This document shows, piece after piece, positions 16,678 to 25,830 of a stretch of DNA of 64,000 nucleotides. Both the position numbers and the translations under genes were made by a program. Source of the DNA: Thalassospira profundimaris (GTDB lineage Bacteria > Pseudomonadota > Alphaproteobacteria > Rhodospirillales > Thalassospiraceae); NCBI RefSeq assembly GCF_003326675.1, contig NZ_JPWF01000001.1:248001-312000 (forward strand). Reading direction: 5' to 3'. Within the stretch, counting starts at the first letter, position 1, and the number at the start of each line of letters is the position of its first letter. Below the pieces are notes generated by a model. That model had not been told where the DNA came from, searched no databases, and saw only the letters and a list, made by a program, of their open reading frames with translations.

Positions 16678-17694
16678 ATGGAACCCGATCTTGCAGATTT
16701 TCTTATTCCGGCTTCCGGATTTTCCGGACCACTTTTTACAATACTGGTGTTGGCACTGGTGTTGGACGGGGTTTTTGGTGATTTTCCCCGACTGTTTTCG
16801 CGCATTCCCCATCCGGTGGTCTGGATCGGCAATCTGATTTCATGGTTCGAAAAGCGGCTTAATCGCAAGCATCTGGGCAAAGCGGATTTGATGCTGCGCG
16901 GTATGGTGACCAGTCTGACGGTCATTGCCGCGGCGGGCGCGGTTGGCGGGGTTATTCAGGTTCTGTCGGATTTTGGCGGTGTTTTCTGGTTGTTCGAGAT
17001 CCTTTTGGTAGCGGTCCTGATCGCGCAAAAGGGCCTTTATCAACATGTCAAAGCTGTCTCGACGGCGCTTAAAACCGATGGGCTTTCTGGTGGCCGTAAA
17101 GCGGTTTCAATGATTGTCGGGCGCGACCCGGACAAACTTGATGAAGCCGGTGTCAGCCGGGCGGCAATTGAAAGCTGTGCTGAAAACTTCTCGGACGGGG
17201 TGGTCGCGCCGCTTTTCTGGTATGTGGTCGCCGGACCGATTGGCATTTGTGCCTATAAGGCGATCAACACCCTTGATTCGATGATTGGTCACCGCAATGA
17301 ACGATATCTGTATTTCGGGCGGTTTGCGGCCCGGCTTGATGATGTTGCCAACTTTATCCCGGCCCGAATTGCCGGGGGAGTAATTTGTCTGGCCGCTTTG
17401 CTTGGTGCCAAAACCAGTGGCAAAGCCGCTTGGCAGACGGTTTGGCGTGATGCTCGCAAACATAAATCCCCCAATGCCGGATGGCAGGAAGCAGCCTTTG
17501 CAGGCGCACTTGATCTTGCCCTTGCCGGTCCGCGTCAATATGGCGATGAAATCGTCGATGATCCCTATATCGGGTCCGGTCGGCGCGATGCCGATGCATC
17601 CGATATCGATCGGGCATTGTCGCTTTATGTCGGCGCCTGTTTGATCAACGCGGCTTGGCCGGTTTTGATCAAGGCACTTTGGTTCGGGTTATGA
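16678..17694 (+). CDS. cobD: Adenosylcobinamide-phosphate synthase
   Basis: CobD/CbiB is the membrane enzyme that attaches (R)-1-amino-2-propanol or its phosphate to adenosylcobyric acid. The 338-residue product is hydrophobic with about four or five membrane spans. It has the family blocks LDGVFGDFPRLFSRIPHPVVWIG near the N terminus (split here as LDGVFGDFP and HPVVWIG), SMIVGRDPDKLDEAGVSRA, ESCAENFSDGVVAPLFW and NTLDSMIGHRNERYL. A TTG at 16618 could extend the protein, but homology starts after the ATG at 16678. The stop overlaps the next gene's ATG (ATGA). Confidence 0.93.
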   Translation: MEPDLADFLIPASGFSGPLFTILVLALVLDGVFGDFPRLFSRIPHPVVWIGNLISWFEKRLNRKHLGKADLMLRGMVTSLTVIAAAGAVGGVIQVLSDFGGVFWLFEILLVAVLIAQKGLYQHVKAVSTALKTDGLSGGRKAVSMIVGRDPDKLDEAGVSRAAIESCAENFSDGVVAPLFWYVVAGPIGICAYKAINTLDSMIGHRNERYLYFGRFAARLDDVANFIPARIAGGVICLAALLGAKTSGKAAWQTVWRDARKHKSPNAGWQEAAFAGALDLALAGPRQYGDEIVDDPYIGSGRRDADASDIDRALSLYVGACLINAAWPVLIKALWFGL

Positions 17695-18317
17695 GTGCAG
17701 GGTGCCTGATTGATCAATGCCCAAGGGGGGCGGAATTTCTAACTGCCGTGCTTCAAAACCGCTTTAATGCCGAAATCCTCGACCGTGCAAGATTTCTGGG
17801 TTTCACCGACTGGTGGCTTACGGCGGGCTGTCTGGCCCAAAGCATCTGGAACCTTAAAACCGGAAAGGCCCCGGAAACCGGGATCGAGGATTATGATCTT
17901 TTTTATTTCGATCCCGACACAAGTTGGGATGCCGAGGATCATATTATTTCGAGATGTGCTGATCTTTTTTCGGATCTCCCGATCCAGATCGAGCTTCGAA
18001 ATCAGGCCCGGGTGCCGATCTGGTATCGCCAAAAATTCGATCTGGAATATGGCGCGGTTCATTCGGCAAGCGATGGCATTGATCGCTTTGCCTATCAAAC
18101 CACGGCGATTGGCCTTCGCCGGGGCGTTGATGGAGATTACCGCCTTTATGCCCCGTTCGGATTAGACGCCGTCCTTGAAGGCCGGATCATTCCAAACAAA
18201 GTCCTTCCCATCGCGTCGGTTTACACCGCGAAAGTGGCCAGATGGCAGAAAATTTGGCCAGACCTTGATGTCGTGCCATGGTCTGATGACAGTGATCATG
18301 GCAAAAACGACGATTAA
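17691..18317 (+). CDS. Nucleotidyltransferase-family protein (DUF925-like)
   Basis: The 208-residue protein matches the COG3575/DUF925 nucleotidyltransferase-like group. WWLTAGCLAQSIWN fits the start of the fold, and IEDYDLFYFD provides the paired acidic residues expected to hold metal. Mid-protein HSASDGIDRF and the C-terminal YRLYAPFGLDAVLEGRI are also family-like. The substrate is unknown. It overlaps cobD by 4 bp (ATGA), so the two are co-translated. That hints at, but does not prove, a link to nucleotide-loop assembly. Confidence 0.72.
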   Translation: MSAGCLIDQCPRGAEFLTAVLQNRFNAEILDRARFLGFTDWWLTAGCLAQSIWNLKTGKAPETGIEDYDLFYFDPDTSWDAEDHIISRCADLFSDLPIQIELRNQARVPIWYRQKFDLEYGAVHSASDGIDRFAYQTTAIGLRRGVDGDYRLYAPFGLDAVLEGRIIPNKVLPIASVYTAKVARWQKIWPDLDVVPWSDDSDHGKNDD

Positions 18318-18320
18318 GCG

Positions 18321-19793
18321 TCAGTTTTTGCCTTCGTTCATTCGTGCAATGGTCGAGGTGGTTGAAAAACCGTCCTCAAGATTGGCCAGAACAACTTTTC
18401 CGCCATAGGACTGCACGATATCGGCACCGACAACTGTGGCAATGGTGTAATCGGCGCCTTTGACGAGGATGTCGGGCTTGATCGCCTCGATCAGTTTGAT
18501 CGGGGTGTCGTCGCCGAAAATGACAACACCGCTGATGGTTTCCAGTGATCCCAGAACGGCTGCGCGGGCGGCCTCGGACTGGACCGGGCGGCTTTCACCT
18601 TTCAGACGCTTGACCGATGCATCGGAATTCAGCCCGACAATCAGCCGGTCGCAACTGGCCCGTGCCTGACGCAAAAGGCTGAGATGGCCGGGATGCAAAA
18701 GATCAAAGCAGCCATTGGTGAAGCCGACCTTATAGCCCTTGCGACGCCAGCGCTCTGCGCGATCCACCATGCGATCAAGCGGCATGAGTTTGGCTTCGCC
18801 AATCATCAGGTCATGATGATGCAGGGCAGATACCAGTTCGTCCGGGTAAACAATTGCGGTGCCGATTTTGCCAACCACAATGCCGGCTGCGACATTGGCA
18901 ATGCGTGCGGCATCGGCAAGGCTTGATCCCGCCGCAACCGCCGATGCAAGGCAGGCGACAACGGTATCGCCGGCACCCGAGACGTCAAAAACCTCGCGGG
19001 CCTCGGTTGGCAGGTGAATGGCGTCGCCACCCTTGGTAACAAGGGTCATGCCATCCTGGCTGCGGGTCAGAAGAACGTTATCAATACCGCATTCGGTGAT
19101 GATTTTGGTCGCTGCGGCAACCGCATCTGCGTCGCTATTGACCGTAATGCCGGTTGCGGCCTGTGCTTCGGCACGGTTCGGGGTCACAACGGTTGCGCCG
19201 CGATAGATGCTGTAATCGCTGCCCTTGGGATCAACAATCACCGGCTTTCCGGCTTTGCGCGCTGCATTGATGGCTGCGGCCACCACATCGGCATGCAAAA
19301 CGCCCTTGCCATAATCAGACAAAATGATCGCTTCGACATCCGGTGCAAGTTGTCCGGCAAGGGCTGACAAGTTGCTGATCGTGGCTGGTGCGATATCGGA
19401 TGTGGTTTCGTTGTCAGATCGCAACAATTGCTGTCCGCTGGCGATATAGCGGGTTTTGATTGTGGTCGGACGGTTGCGTTCGGTCTGGATATAGGGCTCA
19501 ACACCCTTGTCATTGGCGACATATTCCATAACTTCGCGGCCCGGCAAGTCATCACCGACAAGGGTCAGGAACTGAACGGATGCGCCAAGGGCGGTGGCAT
19601 TGCGAGCAACGTTACCCGCGCCGCCAAGCATCGCGCTTTCACGCTCGACCCGGATGACCGGGATAGGTGCCTCGGGCGAGATGCGGTTGACCGACCCATA
19701 GACAAAGCGATCCAGCATGACATCCCCGATGCACAGCACCTTGGCATTGGTCAGTTGTTCTACCTGTCGGGCCAGATGGCTAAGATCGGTCAT
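18321..19793 (-). CDS. hldE: Bifunctional heptose-7-phosphate kinase / heptose-1-phosphate adenylyltransferase
   Basis: HldE makes ADP-heptose for the lipopolysaccharide inner core. The 490-residue product has an N-terminal ribokinase-type kinase (about 10-325, with IGDVMLDRFVYG near the start and the anion hole FDVSGAGDTVVA) and a C-terminal nucleotidylyltransferase (about 350-485, with TNGCFDLLHPGHLSLL). Both active sites look intact. It lies downstream of gmhA on the same strand after 47 bp, so the first three committed heptose steps other than the phosphatase are together. Confidence 0.95.
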   Translation of the reverse strand: MTDLSHLARQVEQLTNAKVLCIGDVMLDRFVYGSVNRISPEAPIPVIRVERESAMLGGAGNVARNATALGASVQFLTLVGDDLPGREVMEYVANDKGVEPYIQTERNRPTTIKTRYIASGQQLLRSDNETTSDIAPATISNLSALAGQLAPDVEAIILSDYGKGVLHADVVAAAINAARKAGKPVIVDPKGSDYSIYRGATVVTPNRAEAQAATGITVNSDADAVAAATKIITECGIDNVLLTRSQDGMTLVTKGGDAIHLPTEAREVFDVSGAGDTVVACLASAVAAGSSLADAARIANVAAGIVVGKIGTAIVYPDELVSALHHHDLMIGEAKLMPLDRMVDRAERWRRKGYKVGFTNGCFDLLHPGHLSLLRQARASCDRLIVGLNSDASVKRLKGESRPVQSEAARAAVLGSLETISGVVIFGDDTPIKLIEAIKPDILVKGADYTIATVVGADIVQSYGGKVVLANLEDGFSTTSTIARMNEGKN

Positions 19794-19840
19794 TATCGTA
19801 TCTTTATTCTGTCTGTTGGTTCGGTCGCGGATAGGTATCG

Positions 19841-20425
19841 TTACTTCTTGGTCAGGCCAAGGGTATGTTCAAGGGCACCAACCAGCATCTGGCCAAGCTG
19901 GATATGCATTTCCTGGATGCGGGCGGTGGTGTTGCTTGGCACGACCAAAATCGGGTCGCAAAGATCGACCATGTCGCCACCGGTTTTACCGGTCCAGCCG
20001 GTTGCAATCAGGCCCATTTCCTTGGCCTTGGCCAGGCCGAGATTAACGTTTTTGCTGTTGCCCGATGTCGAAATGCCAATCGCAACGTCATCGGGATTGC
20101 CAAGGGCTTCGATCTGGCGCGAAAACAGGTAATCAAACCCGAAATCGTTGCCGATTGCCGTCAGGGCCGAGCTGTCAGTGGTCAGGGCAATTGCCGGCAG
20201 GGCGCGACGGTCATTGATATAGCGGACCGTGAATTCGGTTGCGATATGCTGCGCGTCTGCCGCAGAGCCGCCATTGCCAAAGAACAGCAGCTTGTTGCCG
20301 TCATTCAGCGCATCGGTGCAAATTTCGACCAGCTCGATAAACCCGTCGCGGGTGGCTTCGCGGGTTTTGTTGACCAGATCAAGATGCTCGTCAAATTCGG
20401 CATCGAAAAAGGCTTTGATATCCAT
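19841..20425 (-). CDS. gmhA: Phosphoheptose (sedoheptulose-7-phosphate) isomerase
   Basis: GmhA isomerises sedoheptulose 7-phosphate to D-glycero-D-manno-heptose 7-phosphate, the first step of ADP-heptose synthesis. The 194-residue SIS-domain protein has FGNGGSAADAQHIATEF, the sugar-phosphate loop ISTSGNSKNV and the C-terminal EMHIQLGQMLVGALEH helix with conserved Glu and His. It lies between the UXS-like gene (29 bp) and hldE (47 bp) in one apparent operon. Confidence 0.95.
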   Translation of the reverse strand: MDIKAFFDAEFDEHLDLVNKTREATRDGFIELVEICTDALNDGNKLLFFGNGGSAADAQHIATEFTVRYINDRRALPAIALTTDSSALTAIGNDFGFDYLFSRQIEALGNPDDVAIGISTSGNSKNVNLGLAKAKEMGLIATGWTGKTGGDMVDLCDPILVVPSNTTARIQEMHIQLGQMLVGALEHTLGLTKK

Positions 20426-20454
20426 CGCGCTCTAAAATCCTGCAGTAAGTTGTC

Positions 20455-21408
20455 TTAGCCGTGCTTTGAAATCAGATCACGGAAATAGTCAATTGTCGAA
20501 CCAAGGCCTGCTTCCAGTGTGACAGTCGGTTCCCACCCCAGTGTGTTGCGGGCAAAGGTGATATCGGGCCTGCGCTGAAGCGGGTCGTCGGCGGGCAAGT
20601 CCTTGAAGATCAATCTGGATTTCGAGCCGGTCATGTCAATCACACGTTCAGCAAGTTCACGGATGGTAACTTCGAACGGGTTGCCAAGATTCATCGGCCC
20701 GGTGACGGATTTGTCGGTTGCCATCAGCCGGATAATCCCTTCGATCAAATCCGAGTAGAAACAAAATGACCGGGTCTGGCCGCCATCGCCATATATGGTG
20801 ATATCTTCGCCTTGCAATGCCTGGGTGACAAAGTTCGATACTACGCGTCCGTCTTGCGGATGCATACGCGGCCCATAGGTATTGAAAATCCGGGCGACCT
20901 TGATATCAAGGCCATGCTGGCGGTGATAATCAAAAAACAGGGTCTCTGCGCAGCGTTTGCCTTCGTCATAGCACGCGCGCGGCCCGATCGGATTGACATT
21001 GCCGCGGTAATCTTCGGTTTGCGGATGGACTTCCGGGTCGCCATAAACTTCGCTGGTCGATGCCTGAAAGATTTTCGCGCCAACCCGTTTGGCCAGACCA
21101 AGCATGTTGATCGCACCATGCACGCTGGTCTTGGTGGTCTGGACCGGATCGTGCTGATAATTGATCGGTGATGCCGGGCAGGCCAGATTGTAAATCTCGT
21201 CTATTTCAAGATAGAGCGGGAAAGTCACATCATGACGCATCAGCTCGAAATGCGGATTATCAAGCAGATGGACAATATTGTCTTTGGTGCCGGTATAGAA
21301 ATTATCGACGCAAAGGACGTCATTGCCCTCTTCAAGCAAACGTTCACACAGATGCGAGCCCAGAAATCCTGCGCCACCTGTTACCAGAATGCGATTGCGT
21401 CGCCACAT
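20455..21408 (-). CDS. UDP-glucuronate decarboxylase / UDP-xylose-synthase-like SDR epimerase
   Basis: The 317-residue extended SDR protein has the Rossmann loop [30 protein letters not shown], the STSEVYGDP catalytic segment and ACYDEGKR with the YxxxK pair. SPINYQ and the [10 protein letters not shown] stretch are typical of UDP-xylose synthases (UXS), which turn UDP-glucuronate into UDP-xylose. The product would feed envelope polysaccharide or lipopolysaccharide. It is the first gene of the UXS-gmhA-hldE cluster. Related dTDP-glucose dehydratases are less likely, given the length and these motifs. Confidence 0.85.
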   Translation of the reverse strand: MWRRNRILVTGGAGFLGSHLCERLLEEGNDVLCVDNFYTGTKDNIVHLLDNPHFELMRHDVTFPLYLEIDEIYNLACPASPINYQHDPVQTTKTSVHGAINMLGLAKRVGAKIFQASTSEVYGDPEVHPQTEDYRGNVNPIGPRACYDEGKRCAETLFFDYHRQHGLDIKVARIFNTYGPRMHPQDGRVVSNFVTQALQGEDITIYGDGGQTRSFCFYSDLIEGIIRLMATDKSVTGPMNLGNPFEVTIRELAERVIDMTGSKSRLIFKDLPADDPLQRRPDITFARNTLGWEPTVTLEAGLGSTIDYFRDLISKHG

Positions 21409-21638
21409 ATTGCCCGTAGACCTGTCGCCGAGATGATAAATCGGGCTGAAACTAGCAGCTTGGTTGGCGGAAAGCTATGACTTATCTTTTGGCCAGATGT
21501 TTGAAAATGTCCGATTTTCACGTTTGGTTTCAATAGACATAAATGATAAATACATAACCTGTTAATCGACAGGCTCTATGATCACTTGCCTGGCATCGGA
21601 TCAGGGTCCGATAAAACAATAATCTGGTTACTGCATTC

Positions 21639-22868
21639 ATGTCCGAGAGTTCACTTCCATCACCCGAAGCCTTTTTGGTCGACTATGTGCGACGCCTTGA
21701 GCGGCGCAGGGACGGTGTTGGTGCGATCCATGTGCATTTCTCGAAGTTGCAGGCCTTTAACCGCCGCGATCACCATATCCGCACGGCGATTGTTGCCTTT
21801 GAAGAAATCGTTCCCGAGGTCACCGGGCGTATCTTCACCCTGTCAAACCAGGACCTGATCTTCATTTTTGATGCGGCCGAGATTGACGAGGTCAATGCGG
21901 TTATCTTCCGGCTTAAATTCCTGTTCAACGATGATCCGCTGATCAGTGACGGCAAGGATGAAAGTGGCGCACCGGCGACATTCACCGACTATTACGACGT
22001 TGCCCAGCAATATAAGGAATTCCTGCATCTGACCCAGATGCTGGTGCGTTCAAACGCCAACCGGCCGCGTGTGGTCAGCAAGGCCGCCGAACGCCATAAT
22101 GACCATCCCGAATATGGTGATGATCGTGCGCCGCTGACGCCCAAAATTCTGGGACGTATTGATGAATCCCTGCGGCGTGCCGATCTGTCGAACCTGATGC
22201 GCCGTCAGGCGATTTGTGCGGTGGTTGGTGATGCCAACCCGACCCCGGTCTTCCATGAATTGTTCATTTCGATCAAAGATTTGCAGGAAACGCTTCTGCC
22301 GGATGTCAATGTTCTGTCGAACCGCTGGCTGTTCCAGCATCTGACCGAAATTCTTGATCGCCGGATGTTGTCGCTTTTGACCCGGTCCAATGATGCATCC
22401 GTGACCGGATCGGTCAGTATCAACTTGAATGTTTCAACCTTGCTGTCACCGGATTTCCTGACCTTTGACAGCAACGTCAAGGCCGGTCAGCGCGGTACCA
22501 TCGTGCTGGAATTGCAAAAGATCGATATCTTTGCCGATCTTGGTGCATTCTTCTTTGCCCGCGATTTTTGCCGTGATCGAGGCTATCGCATTTGTATCGA
22601 TGGTATCAGTCATCTTTCGCTTCCCTATATCAACCGCAACAAGCTTGGTGTTGATATGATCAAGATGATCTGGGACCCGGATATGGAAGCAATGAGCGAT
22701 GAACATCGTGATTCAATGCGCGCTGCTGTTGCGGAATCCGGCGATACGCGCGTGATCCTGTGCCGCTGTGATGATGAACGGGCGATCAAATTCGGCCATT
22801 CGATCAATATCACCATGTTCCAGGGCCGCCATGTCGAACAATTGATGAGCGAACGGACAAAAAAATAG
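21639..22868 (+). CDS. Protein with degenerate GGDEF-like and EAL-like domains
   Basis: This 409-residue protein has no exact name. Residues about 27-100 follow the beta-alpha-beta-hairpin-alpha pattern of a GGDEF domain, but the signature position reads SNQDL (69-73). Residues about 195-400 follow an EAL phosphodiesterase: HELF (206-209) in place of EAL, INLNVSTLLSPDF (261-273), LELQ where the metal-binding Glu pair is expected, CIDG (D321-G322) in place of the DD pair, VDMIKMIW, and a C-terminal FQGRHVE in place of QG. With these key residues lost it should not make or cleave cyclic-di-GMP. It may bind the nucleotide or a protein partner. No signal peptide or membrane segment is seen. A terminator overlaps its stop. 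Confidence 0.65.
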   Translation: MSESSLPSPEAFLVDYVRRLERRRDGVGAIHVHFSKLQAFNRRDHHIRTAIVAFEEIVPEVTGRIFTLSNQDLIFIFDAAEIDEVNAVIFRLKFLFNDDPLISDGKDESGAPATFTDYYDVAQQYKEFLHLTQMLVRSNANRPRVVSKAAERHNDHPEYGDDRAPLTPKILGRIDESLRRADLSNLMRRQAICAVVGDANPTPVFHELFISIKDLQETLLPDVNVLSNRWLFQHLTEILDRRMLSLLTRSNDASVTGSVSINLNVSTLLSPDFLTFDSNVKAGQRGTIVLELQKIDIFADLGAFFFARDFCRDRGYRICIDGISHLSLPYINRNKLGVDMIKMIWDPDMEAMSDEHRDSMRAAVAESGDTRVILCRCDDERAIKFGHSINITMFQGRHVEQLMSERTKK

Positions 22869-22892
22869 CGCCGGAAACCCGACGCTATTTTT
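22861..22892. terminator. Bidirectional terminator overlapping the stop of the EAL-like gene
   Basis: The stem AAAAATAGCG / CGCTATTTTT with a 12-nt loop is flanked by A and T runs on both sides. It contains the TAG stop (22866-22868) and also serves the convergent cobT gene. Confidence 0.85.
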
Positions 22893-22966
22893 TGGCTTTT
22901 GCCTGACTTGTTCTTCCCCGATACCCGGTATGGTCACACCTGAATGGGACATCGGATCGGAATGGT

Positions 22967-24001
22967 TTAATCCTGTTCCTTGCCGTCAATCCCGGCCTTT
23001 TCAAAGGTTGCCATACCATTGTGGCATTCTGCCGCCGAGCGCAAAAGCGGGATGGCAAGGGCCGCACCCGATCCTTCGCCAAGGCGCATGCCAAAATCAA
23101 TCAGGGCCTTTTTGCCAAGCTGATCGAGCAAACGGATATGACCGGGTTCGGCCGATACGTGCCCGACAAGGCAGTGATCAAGGGCATCGGGGCGCATCGC
23201 GGCAAGAACGGCGGCCGCCGCACAGGAAACATACCCGTCAAGCAGAACCGGAACCCGTGAATAGCGTGCGGCAATGATCGCACCTGCCATCGCGGCAATT
23301 TCGCGACCACCAACACAGCGCAAGACATCAAGCCCGTCATGCATCTGGTTTTTATGCAGGATGATGGCATCGCCAACCACCCGGGTTTTAATGCCGAGGG
23401 CCGCGTCATCAATGCCGGTACCACGCCCGGTCCAGTCGGCGGGATTGCCGCCATAAAGCGCATGTGCAATTGCCGCAGCCGCCGTGGTGTTGCCGATCCC
23501 CATTTCGCCGGGAATAAACAGATCAAGGCCCTTTTCAATCGCGCTCATGCCAAAGGCCATGGCCTCGGCGCAGCCTTCGTCATCCATGGCCGGTTCCTGG
23601 CTGAAATCATTGGTCGGGATTTCAAGTGCCACTTCCATGACCCGCAATTCGGCATCTACCGATTTGCAAATCTGGTTAATCGCAGCACCGCCATTGATAA
23701 AGTTTTCAACCATCTGCTGGTTCACACTGGGCGGAAAGGCCGAGACGCCCTGTGCCACAACGCCATGGCTACCGGCAAAAACGGTAACACGCGGACGCGA
23801 CATGCGCGGTCGCGATGTGCCTTGCCAGCCAGCCAGCCACAGGCTGAAATCTTCCAGGCGGCCAAGTGATCCGGCAGGTTTGGTCAGGGTCGGTTCGCGT
23901 TCAAGGACCGCGGCCTGTGCCTCGGTATCTGCCGTTGGCAATTCGGCCAGAATGCTACGGATTTCGTCAAGGCTTTGGGGCGGGTGCTTGGGATTGAACA
24001 T
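22967..24001 (-). CDS. cobT: Nicotinate-nucleotide:dimethylbenzimidazole phosphoribosyltransferase
   Basis: CobT makes alpha-ribazole phosphate, the lower ligand of cobalamin. The 344-residue product has the family motifs KPAGSLGRLEDFSLWLA, FAGSHGVVAQGVSAFPPSV, NFINGGAAINQI, GEMGIGNTTAAAAI (with the substrate-binding EMGIGNTT), GREIAAMAGAI and the C-terminal MRLGEGSGAALAI. The ATG at 24001 is chosen because GGAG lies at the right spacing; a start at 24031 lacks one. It is divergent from cobS and convergent with the EAL-like gene. Confidence 0.95.
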   Translation of the reverse strand: MFNPKHPPQSLDEIRSILAELPTADTEAQAAVLEREPTLTKPAGSLGRLEDFSLWLAGWQGTSRPRMSRPRVTVFAGSHGVVAQGVSAFPPSVNQQMVENFINGGAAINQICKSVDAELRVMEVALEIPTNDFSQEPAMDDEGCAEAMAFGMSAIEKGLDLFIPGEMGIGNTTAAAAIAHALYGGNPADWTGRGTGIDDAALGIKTRVVGDAIILHKNQMHDGLDVLRCVGGREIAAMAGAIIAARYSRVPVLLDGYVSCAAAAVLAAMRPDALDHCLVGHVSAEPGHIRLLDQLGKKALIDFGMRLGEGSGAALAIPLLRSAAECHNGMATFEKAGIDGKEQD

Positions 24002-24227
24002 GTGGGTCTCCGGCTGGCGGCAAATCGTCAAAAGCGTGTTCCGCTTGGCTTCTGGAATGGGAAAGATTAGGGTCAGAAACCGATCAATTGGAAGTCGTCC
24101 TGTCCACCATCATCTGCCAAACCTCCATTCAGGATGGCTTTGTATCGCGTCAGAATGACAAATCCGGTGAATTCGCCCCAAACTAGGCCTATGTGTCACA
24201 GATTGCCAGTTCGAAAATCGGAATATC

Positions 24228-25076
24228 ATGGTGCCCGAAGATCATAACCAAAACGAAACAAATAAGCAAAGCCGCGATAATTCGGATGCTGACCCAAAAG
24301 ACAATGCAGCACAACCCGCCGCGGATACGTCGGTTTTGTCAGATTTCTGGCGTGCCATGGCCTTGTTAAGCCGCGTTCCATTGCCGCCGGTTGGTGATTT
24401 TCGCCCGGCAATGGTTGCACGTTCTGTCTGGTGCTGGCCACTTGTCGGATTGGTGTTGGCCGGGTTGGCCCTGTTGCCGGCCATGCTGGTTGAAACCCTG
24501 TCCGGCAGTGTTGTGGTTTTTGCAATTCTGGCGGTCGCGGCCATGGTGCTTTTGACCGGGTCGATGCATGAAGACGGTATTGCAGATTGTGCCGATGGCT
24601 TTGGCGGCGGATTGGATCGTGCCCGCAAACTTGAAATCATGCGCGACAGCACGGTCGGGACCTATGCGGTGGTTGCGCTGATACTGTGTATTGCCTTGCG
24701 TCTTGCAGTGCTTGTTGCCGCGGCAGAAATCGGACAGGCCGCGATCCTGTTTCTGGTGATGGCGGTGATGTCGCGTTCGGCAATGCCATTCCTGATGCGC
24801 GTTTTGCCGCCTGCACGTGATAACGGGCTGGGCAAGGGGGCCGGACGCCCGGACTGGTTACCTGTTCTGGTCGGTTTTGCGATGGCAGGTGCGATTACGC
24901 TGTTTCTTGCCGGTTTTGCTGCGATGCTGGCAGTTGTTGCGGCGACAGCATTGGCGGTTCTGACGGTTAGAACGGTCGCAAATTGGCAGATCGGCGGGCA
25001 AACCGGGGATGTGCTTGGCGCAACGCAAATCTGTGCCGAACTGTTTGTCGGCGTCGCGTTTGTTGCAGTTCTATAA
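24228..25076 (+). CDS. cobS: Adenosylcobinamide-GDP ribazoletransferase (cobalamin synthase)
   Basis: CobS joins adenosylcobinamide-GDP to alpha-ribazole (phosphate) in the membrane to complete cobalamin. The 282-residue product has a polar N-terminal tail of about 35 residues, then FWRAMALLSRVPLP, the metal-binding signature MHEDGIADCADGFGGG, KLEIMRDSTVGTYA, and about six membrane spans. The polar tail is longer than in most homologues. It starts 226 bp from divergent cobT and is followed by cobC, so the nucleotide-loop genes cluster here. Confidence 0.94.
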   Translation: MVPEDHNQNETNKQSRDNSDADPKDNAAQPAADTSVLSDFWRAMALLSRVPLPPVGDFRPAMVARSVWCWPLVGLVLAGLALLPAMLVETLSGSVVVFAILAVAAMVLLTGSMHEDGIADCADGFGGGLDRARKLEIMRDSTVGTYAVVALILCIALRLAVLVAAAEIGQAAILFLVMAVMSRSAMPFLMRVLPPARDNGLGKGAGRPDWLPVLVGFAMAGAITLFLAGFAAMLAVVAATALAVLTVRTVANWQIGGQTGDVLGATQICAELFVGVAFVAVL

Positions 25077-25141
25077 GGTCCTATATGGTTTCGGGTATGT
25101 GATAGGATTGCTTGGCTGTTGCGGACAGGATCGGGGATAAC

Positions 25142-25753
25142 ATGACCAAGGTTGAAACAACACGGTGGTGGCTGGTGCGACATGCGCCGGTGGAAAATCC
25201 GGAACGACTGGTTTATGGCCGAAGCGACATGCCAGCAGACCTGTCCGATGAGAAAAAGTTGCGTGCCGTCGCCCGGCATTTACCGCGTGACGCGGTCTGG
25301 GTCACAAGCCACCTTTCCCGCACACTTGATACGGCCCTGAAGCTTCAGGAACTGTATGACGAAGACGTCACGCCAACCCGCGAAAGTGGATTGGCCGAAC
25401 AGCATTTCGGGGCTTGGGAACTTCAACACTGGAATGATCTTCCCAAAGGCGAAACAACCAAATTCTGGACTGATTTCGCCCGCCAGCAGCCCCCGAATGG
25501 TGAAAGCTTTTCCGATGTTGTCGAACGTGTCGGGCCGGTTTTTGATCGCCTTAATCGCTATTGGGCGGGGCGCGATATTGTTGCCGTTGTGCATGGAGGG
25601 ACAATTCGTGCCGTTCTTGCCAATGCGCTTGGCTTGTCGCTTGATGCGGCACTGTCTTTTCACATCGATACGCTAAGCCTGACCAGGCTTGAATATATCA
25701 GTGGCGTTGATCAGCCCGGCTGGCGGGTGACCGCGGTCAATCAAGCCTATTGA
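25142..25753 (+). CDS. cobC: Histidine phosphatase, probable alpha-ribazole phosphatase
   Basis: The 203-residue protein belongs to the histidine (phosphoglycerate mutase-like) phosphatases. It has WLVRHAPVEN with the catalytic RH pair, VTSHLSRTLDTA, LAEQHFGAWELQ and VVHGGTIRAVLA with the second catalytic His. CobC removes the 5'-phosphate from alpha-ribazole phosphate or adenosylcobalamin phosphate. The assignment as CobC instead of a general phosphatase rests on its place directly after cobS. The ATG at 25142 follows a GGGG site. An earlier frame opening at 25112 is less likely. Confidence 0.82.
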   Translation: MTKVETTRWWLVRHAPVENPERLVYGRSDMPADLSDEKKLRAVARHLPRDAVWVTSHLSRTLDTALKLQELYDEDVTPTRESGLAEQHFGAWELQHWNDLPKGETTKFWTDFARQQPPNGESFSDVVERVGPVFDRLNRYWAGRDIVAVVHGGTIRAVLANALGLSLDAALSFHIDTLSLTRLEYISGVDQPGWRVTAVNQAY

Positions 25754-25830
25754 TTATTGCGGTTGGAAAGAGAAACGGCATCAGTCCGGTCTGGAATGAT
25801 GCCGCGTTGTCTGTTTGAAATCCCCGGCAT

